Positions 7,269 to 13,678 of a stretch of 14,385 nt of DNA are shown one piece after another. Under the pieces are notes generated by a model that did no database searches, was not told the origin of the DNA, and was given only the letters and a program-made list of their open reading frames with translations. The translations under genes were made by a program, and so were the position numbers. Within the stretch, counting starts at the first letter, position 1; each line of letters opens with the position of its first letter. The stretch is from Bryobacterales bacterium (lineage in GTDB: Bacteria; Acidobacteriota; Terriglobia; Bryobacterales; Bryobacteraceae): contig PKZC01000117.1 of assembly GCA_003132905.1 (NCBI GenBank), positions 8,896 to 23,280 of the forward strand, in the 5' to 3' direction.

Positions 7269-7579
7269 TCCAAACTCCTATTGGAAACGATGCCTGCGCC
7301 GGTTTAAATGGAGAAGGATTACGCGGATCGGGAAGAATCAATGTTCGTGAACCGCCAAAGAGCAGTGCGTTCGTTAATATCTCGGTATTTTGGCTAGCTC
7401 GGTCGATGGTAATGGATTGAGCGCTGATTGTTTGAGCCGCTGACCGCAAACCGGCGAACCGAGCGAGGACCATCAGAATATAGGCTTGTGACAAGCTCCT
7501 CCACAAGGCTTCAGTCGAATGGGAATTATTTTATGCTAAGCTCGGGCTGAAATAAAGGGAAAGAAATGACCTGACTCGC
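7269..7579. other. Region without a supported gene
   Basis: Between the broken small gene and the toxin-like gene. A minus-strand frame from ATG 7473 to 7234 gives 79 residues (contains ALLFGGSRTLILPDPRNP) and ends inside the broken gene. It may be an earlier part of the same decayed locus, but I see no motif and no reliable ribosome site. The 50 bases next to the toxin stop are AT-richer than the surroundings, with no hairpin I would call a terminator. Confidence 0.4.
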
Positions 7580-8026
7580 CTAGCGTTGTCGCCTTGGGGC
7601 GGCCAGAAGTCTAATTCCGCGCTTCCCTTTTGTGCAAGGCTTTGGGTTCCACCTGTGTTCGATGAGTTTTCCGTTAGAGATCCTAACGCCCTCTTGGGTT
7701 AGCGATGTCCGCTTCTTGCGGCTTTCCTTGCGAAGACCGGAGGTCCAGAACGCGTAAAATATCTGATATAGACAATGATCGTCGGCTCGGTGTGGTCCTG
7801 TGATTTTTATCACGCCATATTCAACAGCGTGTTTCTTGAAGTCGCTATCGATAGCAACGATAATCCGCCTTCGCTTATTGGCGCAAGCCGCGACCGCTGT
7901 ATCCTGGGCTCCCTGACCGATTATCGAGGTTGACCGTTCGGCGGATTTGACGAGCCCTATGATGAGACTGGCCAGTGGTTCTGTTATTGATTCATCTAGC
8001 AGCAGTCGTAGTCTCGTCGAGGCCAC
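7580..8026 (-). CDS. DUF5615 PIN-like toxin-type nuclease
   Basis: A 148-residue protein of the DUF5615/PIN-like group, predicted RNA-cleaving toxins of type II toxin-antitoxin pairs. Key features: RLRLLLDESI with D11 and E12 at the end of the first strand, GQGAQDTAVAACAN with D42, and IIVAIDSDFKKHA with D60 and D62. Together these give the spaced acidic cluster typical of the fold. The C-terminal ~50 residues (from about RKESRKKRTS) are basic and run past the usual ~110-120 residue length. The gene begins 35 bases before the DUF433 gene ends, the gene order known for DUF433/DUF5615 pairs, so it is almost certainly co-translated with it. Toxic activity is inferred from family and context. Confidence 0.82.
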   Translation of the reverse strand: MASTRLRLLLDESITEPLASLIIGLVKSAERSTSIIGQGAQDTAVAACANKRRRIIVAIDSDFKKHAVEYGVIKITGPHRADDHCLYQIFYAFWTSGLRKESRKKRTSLTQEGVRISNGKLIEHRWNPKPCTKGKRGIRLLAAPRRQR

Positions 8027-8414
8027 TTGGTAGCTCCAATACTACTTGTGAAAAGTATAGAGCATCCTCGATCTGCTCTGTTGTCAAAGAGGGATAGCAA
8101 GTTCTGACATCATGTACGGAGCCATACTGCTCAAGCGCCCGAAGGACTGCACGGACGGGGATGCGCGTGCCTGCGATGCAAGGCTGTCCCTCCATGACTC
8201 CGTTATTCATCGAAATCGACGGACAACGCCTTATAGCGCTGCGGAAGAGTGCGGAAACAGGAGCGGGATAGGCGGGATACTCTAACGGTTCGTCTTCACA
8301 CGTCTCTTCAACGCCGTCCATAAACTTCCAATCTGGGAAGAGTCGCGGTCTAATTGTGTCCCTGTGGCGCGCCAATGGACGGCGCCATGGAGCGGTCACC
8401 TTAAATTTTGTCAT
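7992..8414 (-). CDS. DUF433 antitoxin-like protein with N-terminal extension
   Basis: A 140-residue protein whose last ~77 residues are a standard DUF433 domain: CPSISMNNGVMEGQPCIAGT (64-83), RIPVRAVLRALEQYG, then YPSLTTEQIEDALYF and a VVLELP tail. DUF433 proteins are usually ~75-80 residues and act as the antitoxin-type partner of DUF5615 proteins; their helix-turn-helix-like core suggests DNA binding and autoregulation. Residues 1-63 are extra, beginning MTKFKVTAPWRRPLARHRD and containing an acidic EETCEDEPLEYPAYP stretch I do not recognise. The long start is supported by an ATGA overlap (8411-8414) with the stop of the upstream gene. A shorter internal start near the DUF433 core cannot be excluded. 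Confidence 0.82.
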   Translation of the reverse strand: MTKFKVTAPWRRPLARHRDTIRPRLFPDWKFMDGVEETCEDEPLEYPAYPAPVSALFRSAIRRCPSISMNNGVMEGQPCIAGTRIPVRAVLRALEQYGSVHDVRTCYPSLTTEQIEDALYFSQVVLELPSGLDETTTAAR

Positions 8415-9076
8415 CGTAATGGCTCCGAAAATATCTTAGTGGCCTCGTCAAGAGAACTAACCTCGGCATCGATATTAAACTTATCAAATGCGATTGATCG
8501 CATAGCAAATAACGAAACATACAACGTCTCATCGTTCGTCGCCATGAACGCACTTGTTGCGCGGTATGAATTACGCGGTAACTTAAGGGCAATGCCTTCA
8601 ATCGTAACTTCCTCACCGGCCATGGTCACCTTGAATGGCAAGTTGAAGCGGCTTCTCCAAGCAGTGGTCGACCTGGTAAAGGTCGCAGATGTAGACACGC
8701 GAACGGAAGGCTCAGCCACAAGAGGACCAAGCCACTGCATAATTGACTCGGAAAACGGTTCTGGCTCCTTCGGTCTCGCATTTATGCCCTTATCGCGGTA
8801 CTCTACGGTCATCCTCGCGTACTTTGCATCTATTGACCCGCTAAAATGGACATGGTATCCGGTCATAGGTTGTTTGCGCCCTAAGACCGCTGACCATCGG
8901 TTGCCGGGCTCGATGCCGGTTAGCGAGTAAAATCGCTTCGCATTGAAGGAGCGAGCGGGCAGTTTGAACTCGAACCGTATGGAAGCGCAATTCAGCCGCT
9001 TGAAAATGCTTTCGCGGTTAGCCGAATCAGCTTTTGCCTTTCGACGCAGAATCGTTGTTTTTCGCTTGACGGCCAT
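8411..9076 (-). CDS. Unknown 221-aa protein leading the DUF433/DUF5615 operon
   Basis: A 221-residue protein I cannot assign to a family. The first ~20 residues are strongly basic (MAVKRKTTILRRKAKADS). The rest looks mixed alpha/beta, with strands such as SIRFEFKLPARSF, GYHVHFSGSIDAKYARMTVE and RFNLPFKVTMAGEEVTIEGI, and ends in helical text (SSLDEATKIFSEPLR). There is no signal peptide, membrane helix or obvious catalytic motif. Its stop overlaps the start of the DUF433 gene as ATGA, so the two are translationally coupled, and DUF433 in turn overlaps DUF5615. All three genes form one unit. That makes it a candidate third component of the toxin-antitoxin module, by context only. Upstream lies the insertion-sequence remnant. 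Confidence 0.7.
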   Translation of the reverse strand: MAVKRKTTILRRKAKADSANRESIFKRLNCASIRFEFKLPARSFNAKRFYSLTGIEPGNRWSAVLGRKQPMTGYHVHFSGSIDAKYARMTVEYRDKGINARPKEPEPFSESIMQWLGPLVAEPSVRVSTSATFTRSTTAWRSRFNLPFKVTMAGEEVTIEGIALKLPRNSYRATSAFMATNDETLYVSLFAMRSIAFDKFNIDAEVSSLDEATKIFSEPLR

Positions 9077-9215
9077 GTTTCTTACGCACTCTCTGTTTGT
9101 CTAATTTCGATTGAAGTTCCGACTTTCAGACCCCAGGGATGCCACGCGGCCCGTCAAGGAACCGTTTTGCGTCCGAGCTTTCGCTCTACGCCATCGTGTC
9201 CCTCCTCCGAAAGAG

Positions 9216-9615
9216 GTCATCAGCTGACTCCAGGTTAACCTACCGCCAGCGATCTGAGATAGCGCACCCATAAAGCGCTCCATATCAGTTTCTCGCCGGT
9301 GGCTGAAACGGTATACCTGTTCGTCCACATAGCGGAACAGATGATAAGATTCTACGCTAACGTACGCACCGCTAATGCCGCGCTTGAGGAGCGGCCAAAA
9401 GTTTCACAACCGTGGGTGCTGCCTCTCGACGTAATGTTCTGCATGGTCAATGACTTGGTGAGCGTACTCGCTGTCTAACCCTCAACCGATTTTAAGGCAA
9501 CAGCGTAGAGGTTCGAGCCGGTCTCGATATTTTCTCTAACTAATGTTTGAAGCTCTCTCTTCTTCTCTTTGCGACAACAGTCGCCCGGATTTCTCCATGT
9601 CCTTCAAAAGCCGCC
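9216..9615 (-). pseudogene. IS1595/ISXO2-type transposase remnant
   Basis: The C-terminal half of an IS1595-family DDE transposase can be rebuilt from three minus-strand frames. From 9615: AFEGHGEIRATVVAKRRR; after a frame change near 9555, ELQTLVRENIETGSNLYAVA and LKSVEG; after another near 9478, DSEYAHQVIDHAEHYVERQH, a stop, NFWPLLKRGISGAYVSVES, YHLFRYVDEQVYRFSHRR and FMGALSQIAGGRLTWSQL. The family equivalents are (E)NFWSLLKRG..GTYVSVEP, HLFRYLDEQ.FRFN.R and ALSQIVGKRLTY. An in-frame TGA at 9404-9406 falls where these transposases carry Glu before NFW, probably the third catalytic acidic residue. The N-terminal half is missing, since the NmrA-type gene ends at 9642. I see no terminal inverted repeats. 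The copy is dead. Confidence 0.85.
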
Positions 9616-9641
9616 GCCACGGTAGCCGTCGACGACCAGGA

Positions 9642-10523
9642 TCAGGCGCGGTGTCCCACGGGCTCTGGCGTTACCTTGGCGCGCCACGTACTTTGCAGCC
9701 AGTGCTCGAAGGTTTGAAGCGACGGCAATTCGCGCCGCACGGCGGAAATGTCCACGCGGTGCGATTCTTCGTCGAACCAGTGGAACATCTTAAAATGCGC
9801 CGGATCGATGCGCTTGCTGAACTCATCCCAGGAAAGCTGGACATACTTCACTTCGTGCCCCAAAATCCGGCTAAAGGCTTCGACGATCTGAGTCATCGAT
9901 AGCTCGTCGCCCGCGATCTCGAAGGTGCGGCCGATCCATTTTCCCGGGTGTTCGAAAGCCAAGCCAACGAACGCGCCGATATCGTCGACGGCTTCCATTT
10001 GCATCCGCGTTTCAGGTCGTAGCGGCAGCTCCAGGCGGCCGTTCAAGATCTGATCCTTCCAATTGAACCAATTCTCCATGAAGAACACCGGACGCAAAAT
10101 GGTGTGTTTGATGCCGCTGGCATGGATGCGCTGCTCGATGCCCCCTTTGCTCTCAAAATGTGGGACTCCGGTGTGCAGGTCGGCGCCGGTGACCGAGCTA
10201 TACACCAGGTGACCGATCGATTGCGAGACGGCCGCATCCACCACGTTTATGCCTTGCCGGACTTCGGCTTCGGTGTCGTTCGATGTCTGCATGGAATAGA
10301 CGCCCTGTGCGCCATCCATGGCACGTTTCAACGATGCCATGTCTTCCAGGTCTCCGCGCACCAGTTCCACGCCAGGTCCAGTGAGCGAGCGCACTTTGGG
10401 GTCGTCAAAATCGCGCGTCAAAACGCGGAGCGGAAATTTGCCTCGCAAGTGATGGTAGACGGCGCCGCCCTGATGGCCCGTGGCGCCCGTAACGAGGATG
10501 GTCTTGTTTACGTTGGTTGTCAT
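9642..10523 (-). CDS. NmrA-like NAD(P)-binding protein
   Basis: A 293-residue atypical short-chain dehydrogenase of the NmrA/HSCARG type. The nucleotide-binding motif GxxGxxG is GATGHQG near the N-terminus (TILVTGATGHQGGAVYHHL), followed by RVLTRDFDDPKV, VELVRGDLEDMASLKRAMDG, HLVYSSVTGA, ILRPVFFMENWF and AVDDIGAFVGLAFEHP, all typical of this family. NmrA-like proteins often act as redox sensors or as NADPH-dependent reductases; substrate and role here are unknown. I use ATG 10523 (MTTNVNKTILVTG), with GGAG at 10534-10537, because the longer frame to 10556 adds only an Arg-rich leader. It diverges from the oxalate decarboxylase gene over 75 bases, so they may share a control region. The transposase remnant begins just past its 3' end. 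Confidence 0.9.
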   Translation of the reverse strand: MTTNVNKTILVTGATGHQGGAVYHHLRGKFPLRVLTRDFDDPKVRSLTGPGVELVRGDLEDMASLKRAMDGAQGVYSMQTSNDTEAEVRQGINVVDAAVSQSIGHLVYSSVTGADLHTGVPHFESKGGIEQRIHASGIKHTILRPVFFMENWFNWKDQILNGRLELPLRPETRMQMEAVDDIGAFVGLAFEHPGKWIGRTFEIAGDELSMTQIVEAFSRILGHEVKYVQLSWDEFSKRIDPAHFKMFHWFDEESHRVDISAVRRELPSLQTFEHWLQSTWRAKVTPEPVGHRA

Positions 10524-10584
10524 GACTGTTGGACTCCGCCGCGGACGCCATTGCACGGCTACATTCTGTTAGGATTGTTCGCTA

Positions 10585-10592
10585 AGAGGAGA
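10585..10592 (+). promoter_or_regulatory. Ribosome binding site fixing the oxalate decarboxylase start
   Basis: AGAGGAGA lies six bases before ATG 10599. It decides the start of the decarboxylase against the much longer open frame, which runs back to 10104 through the antisense of the NmrA-type gene. Confidence 0.75.
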
Positions 10593-10598
10593 AAATCC

Positions 10599-11756
10599 AT
10601 GTCCGATGAGCAGGGGATCGACCGCCGGGCGCTGTTTAGCGCGATATCCCGAGTTTCCGTGGGTTTGGCCGCAACGGCCGCAATCGCCGAGCAGGTAAAA
10701 GCCGCGCCGTCTGAAGAGACCAAGGGCGACGAGCTTGAGCCTTTCAAATACGACATCGAGAGTGAAAAGGGCTGGGTGGGCCCAGGCGGCTCGGCCAAAG
10801 AGGCCACCGTCAAACAACTGCCCGTTTCACAGACCATCGCGGGCGTTTCCATGAAACTCGACCCGGGCGCGATTCGCGAATTGCACTGGCATGCGCTGGC
10901 CGCCGAATGGGCTTACGTGCTCACCGGACGCTGCCGCACCACCGTGATCGCGCCGAACGGCCAGGCCGAAGTGGACGATTTCGAGGTGGGCGACACTTGG
11001 TATTTTCCACGCGGCCACGGGCACGCTATCCAGAACATCGGTTCGGAAGAATGCCATTTCCTGCTCGGATTCGATAACGGACACTTTTCCGAGTTCGGCA
11101 CGTTCAGCATTACCGACTGGATCGCGCGCACGCCCCACAATGTTCTGGCGCGGAATTTGAATCTTCCCGAATCGGCGTTTGGCCAGTTCCCGCAGAAGGA
11201 GCTGTACATCGGACCGGGTCAGGTGCCGCCGGCCGTGGAAGACATTCGCAATTCGGAGCTGCAGCCCAGCCAGTCTGCACATAAGTTCCGCATGGGAAAG
11301 ATGGTTCCGAAGACGTTTGCAGGGGGCGAGGAGCGAATTGTCACGCAGAACGAATTTCCGATCCAGACCACGCTGACCGCTGTCCGCATGGATCTGAAGC
11401 CGGGAGCCTTGCGCGAGTTGCACTGGCATCCGCATGCCGACGAGTGGCAGTTTTACACCAAGGGCCGTGGGCGCGTCAGCATTTTCGGATCACACGGACG
11501 CGTGAAGACGGAAGAATTCGGACCAGGTCACGTAGCCTTCATTAAGCAAGGATACGGGCACTTTATCGAGCAGGTGGGGGACGAGCCCACCCAGATTCTG
11601 ATTTTGTTTAACAGCGGCCTTTATCAGGAGATTTCGCTGACCAACTGGTTGGGCGGAAATCCCAATTCGCTGCTGACCAGCAATTTTGGCATCAGCCGGG
11701 ACATGCTAGATCGGTTGCCTAAAAAAGAAATCGGGATACTAGGCAAGAGAAGCTAG
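10599..11756 (+). CDS. oxdC: Oxalate decarboxylase, bicupin, probably exported
   Basis: A 385-residue bicupin that should convert oxalate to formate and CO2 using manganese. Cupin 1 has ELHWHALAAEWAYVL with ligands H96, H98 and E103, and H142 in RGHGHAIQ. Cupin 2 has ELHWHPHADEWQFY with H275, H277 and E282, and H321 in GYGHFIEQ. Both arginines before HWH are kept (R93, R272). The segment matching the SENS lid of Bacillus OxdC is SEFG (S164-E-F-G167, in HFSEFGTFSITDW), keeping the key glutamate but changing the next two residues. Residues 1-36 (DRRALFSAISRVSVGLAATA) form a twin-arginine-like signal, so export is likely. The length matches the family. The lid is known to influence decarboxylase versus oxidase activity, so a partial oxidase cannot be excluded. 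Confidence 0.93.
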   Translation: MSDEQGIDRRALFSAISRVSVGLAATAAIAEQVKAAPSEETKGDELEPFKYDIESEKGWVGPGGSAKEATVKQLPVSQTIAGVSMKLDPGAIRELHWHALAAEWAYVLTGRCRTTVIAPNGQAEVDDFEVGDTWYFPRGHGHAIQNIGSEECHFLLGFDNGHFSEFGTFSITDWIARTPHNVLARNLNLPESAFGQFPQKELYIGPGQVPPAVEDIRNSELQPSQSAHKFRMGKMVPKTFAGGEERIVTQNEFPIQTTLTAVRMDLKPGALRELHWHPHADEWQFYTKGRGRVSIFGSHGRVKTEEFGPGHVAFIKQGYGHFIEQVGDEPTQILILFNSGLYQEISLTNWLGGNPNSLLTSNFGISRDMLDRLPKKEIGILGKRS

Positions 11757-11762
11757 AAAAAG

Positions 11763-12197
11763 CTACGAAGCCCGCCCCAGAGTTGGAGCGCCCTGGGCTT
11801 CGCGAATGGATGTAACCAGTTCCAGCAAATCGTAGCGCGGCACTTGGCGTTCGGGATAAAAGCTGTTGATAGCATCCAACTCGCTTCCGAAGACGTTGAA
11901 CACTGTTTCCAACTTGGCCACGAGTAGGGTTTTCAGGTGAGCAGGTTTTAAGTTGGCGAGGGCTAAGCTGCCACCCGCCCGGCGTAATTCCGCCCGAGCA
12001 TAAAGAAGGGTACCCAAGCCGGCACTATCCATCTTGTCCACTTCGGCTAGATCGACCACCAGCCGGACTCTTCGGGCGGCAATGGCGTGGCGGATCTCAT
12101 CGTTCAGCAAAATGTCTTCTGGCCCGAACGTCAGACGACCGGTGAGTTCGAGAATCGAGATTCCATCCTGCTCACGTCGAGTAACTTTAAGTGCCAT
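11763..12197 (-). CDS. STAS-domain anti-sigma-factor antagonist-like protein
   Basis: A 144-residue SpoIIAA/RsbV-like protein. The STAS domain covers about residues 5-110: VTRREQDGISILELTGRLTF, the RLVVDLAEVDKMDSAGLGTL core with the phosphorylatable serine S58 in DSAGLG, and GSLALANLKPAHLKTLL. Such proteins bind anti-sigma kinases when unphosphorylated and release a sigma factor. The C-terminal ~30 residues (FYPERQVPRYDLLELVTSIR onward) extend beyond the fold. The start has a strong ribosome site (AGGAGA at 12203-12208). No kinase or sigma gene is adjacent, so its partners are elsewhere. It converges on the decarboxylase gene with only six bases between the two stops. Confidence 0.9.
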   Translation of the reverse strand: MALKVTRREQDGISILELTGRLTFGPEDILLNDEIRHAIAARRVRLVVDLAEVDKMDSAGLGTLLYARAELRRAGGSLALANLKPAHLKTLLVAKLETVFNVFGSELDAINSFYPERQVPRYDLLELVTSIREAQGAPTLGRAS

Positions 12198-12679
12198 TTT
12201 GCTCTCCTCACGAGTACTAAGGCACGGGAAGTTCCAAAGCGTAAGCGATTGAAATCACACGAATCGTCAATTGGAGTCGAGGGGCAGCCCGGTCGAGTTT
12301 ACGTGCTGCTGCTCAATTGTGTGGGCTGGTCCGCACCTGCTGCCCGAGCTAGTTCCAGACGATTAGTATAGTACTTAAATATACAATAGAGGGGTTGGCG
12401 AACAGCTTTGGCGATACAAAAGAGCTTGACGAGCCACAGTTCAATGCCTTATAGTAGATCAAGTTAATATACTAATATCGGACCTGGATAGGGTTTGCCC
12501 CGCTGGCTAGGTCGCTCGGACTGCGGTCGCCTCTGCACCGCGCGCCAATAACGGATGCGCAGAGGAATGACATTAGGAGCTGCATTTGTGAACGCCAGCC
12601 GAGGGTTGTTGTTGCCGCTGTCGCCCTTGATCCCGGCTGTCTCCACTAAGTTCCAGAGTTGATTTTAAGCGAGGGGAAC
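12198..12679. other. Long non-coding or decayed interval
   Basis: No gene is supported in these ~480 bases. 12361-12480 contains AT-rich runs unusual for the window. On the minus strand a GTG frame from 12646 to 12464 (contains SGNNNPRLAFTNAAPNVIPL) has some protein-like character but no good ribosome site or recognisable motif; it may be a gene fragment. The last ~20 bases hold the ribosome site of the pseudogene that follows. A promoter for the STAS gene would lie in the first ~100 bases, but I cannot pick convincing boxes. Confidence 0.4.
12362..12476. repeat. 9-bp inverted repeat around an AT-rich segment
   Basis: ATTAGTATA at 12362-12370 is the exact reverse complement of TATACTAAT at 12468-12476, with 97 bases between. 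Both lie in AT-rich spots of a GC-rich window, so chance is possible. There is no transposase between them, and a flanking target duplication is not apparent. Confidence 0.3.
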
Positions 12680-12964
12680 GTGTCTAAATTTGCAGCTATT
12701 TGTGTCTTTAACGCATCTAGCCTGGGCGCTTTCGGCCAACAGGTGGAAAACACCGTTGTCGTGGGCGATTCGCGAGGGCACTGGGAGGGTAACACTTCTG
12801 CCTACCCGCGGCCCTGGACGTTCGGCTTCGATGTGAAGCGGGCGATCTTCGGCGCGGAGAGTCCGACGAGAGACGACGCGCATGACGAGCAGTGGGAAGA
12901 GGCCTGCTACGAAGGCGTGCAGCCGGTCGACTATTCGCTGCGCTCTGAGCGAGACGAGAAATGA
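12680..12964 (+). pseudogene. Internally deleted exported protein (GDSRGHWEGNT family)
   Basis: From GTG 12680, with GAGGGG just before it, the frame encodes a signal-peptide-like start (FAAICVFNASSLGAFGQQ), then VVVGDSRGHWEGNT. That phrase is the hallmark of a family of secreted proteins of unknown function abundant in Acidobacteriota, where it is normally followed by LVVDTTNF and a long beta-rich domain. Here it passes directly into AYPRPWTFGFDVKRAIFG, then DEQWEEACYEGVQPVDYSLR, which resembles the end of the same family (the Y.RPWT and EEACYEG region). About 60-100 residues of the middle appear deleted in frame, leaving 94 residues. The reading frame is otherwise open to TGA 12962-12964. 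It might still be made as a short exported peptide. Its stop overlaps the start of the next gene. Confidence 0.65.
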
Positions 12965-13662
12965 CGATGCGCAGCCTTCAACCACTCGCAATGATAGCCG
13001 CGCGGGAAGCCAGAGCGGACGGCTGCTCGATACATCAATTCGATGCGGCCGGTGAGCGCCAAGAGACGTTCAGTTGGGGAGCGCAACCTCCCGAAGGCGG
13101 TGCCACGGGATTCACGGTAGCCTCGTTTCCTTTGCGTGCGGACGAAGCGTCCAGCGGTGTCCTGACCTTTGTATTTCGTGGAGCGGTGATTCCGCCGCGC
13201 GCGCAATCGTTGTTGGAACGAATCGCCGCTGTGATCGAAGAAGTTTGGCGTTTGACGGAAGTACCAGCCATGTATGCCCGGAGCGCGGCTCGCATCGGTG
13301 AATTGGAAACCGCGCTGGCCGATTCGAAGATCGCCGACCGCGCGCGGGGCCTGCTGGCCCATCCTGTGGACCCAAACGCCATCAACAATGACGCCATCGA
13401 TACGATCGTGCGTCACGTGGAGAGTGTGCTGCGTCCGAGCCAACTTCGGACGGCGCTCGGTCAATTTACGAAGGAAATAGAACAAGAGATCGCGGAGCGC
13501 GAATTGGCCGCCCGGGCAAAGGCGGTGTTGCAGAGCCGCTATGGCATGTCTGAAGATCAGGCTCATGTGCACTTACGTCTGGTGAGCCGACAGTCCCGCA
13601 AACGGTTACGCGATGTGGCGCGGGATGTTCTCGCAGAGCCGCTGGTCCAGCGCGCTCGCTAA
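12961..13662 (+). CDS. GAF-like / tandem ANTAR RNA-binding regulator
   Basis: A 233-residue regulator. Residues ~5-100 resemble a shortened GAF sensor domain (MIAAREARADGCSIHQFDAA, FPLRADEASSGVLTFVF, LLERIAAVIEEVW). Residues ~112-135 (ELETALADSKIADRARGLLA) look like the first helix of an ANTAR domain. A fuller ANTAR follows at ~180-225: ELAARAKAVLQSRYGMSEDQ, then AHVHLRLVSRQSRKRLRDVA, with the ARAK..L..RYG.SE.QA signature. ANTAR domains bind paired RNA hairpins and prevent transcription termination, usually under control of a GAF or receiver domain. The start ATG 12961 overlaps the pseudogene's stop (ATGA); a second ATG lies at 12967. The ribosome site is poor, so translation may depend on coupling. 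It is followed after 16 bases by the hydrolase gene. Confidence 0.82.
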   Translation: MTMRSLQPLAMIAAREARADGCSIHQFDAAGERQETFSWGAQPPEGGATGFTVASFPLRADEASSGVLTFVFRGAVIPPRAQSLLERIAAVIEEVWRLTEVPAMYARSAARIGELETALADSKIADRARGLLAHPVDPNAINNDAIDTIVRHVESVLRPSQLRTALGQFTKEIEQEIAERELAARAKAVLQSRYGMSEDQAHVHLRLVSRQSRKRLRDVARDVLAEPLVQRAR

Positions 13663-13666
13663 ACGA

Positions 13667-13672
13667 AAGGAG
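13667..13672 (+). promoter_or_regulatory. Ribosome binding site fixing the hydrolase start
   Basis: AAGGAG sits six bases before ATG 13679. It supports this start against the longer open frame back to 13613, which lies inside the ANTAR gene. Confidence 0.75.
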
Positions 13673-13678
13673 TTTCGC

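Noticed and set aside
8364..8930. A 188-residue plus-strand frame opposite the 221-residue gene
   Set aside because: It is antisense to a frame that is coupled by ATGA to a recognisable DUF433 gene. It shows no motif.
10104..10598. Open frame extending the oxalate decarboxylase by 165 residues upstream
   Set aside because: It is antisense to the NmrA-type gene. The strong ribosome site at 10585-10592 and the signal-peptide start at 10599 fit far better.
12665..13572. Long minus-strand frames opposite the pseudogene and the ANTAR gene
   Set aside because: They are Arg/His-rich shadow frames in GC-rich coding DNA with no family resemblance.
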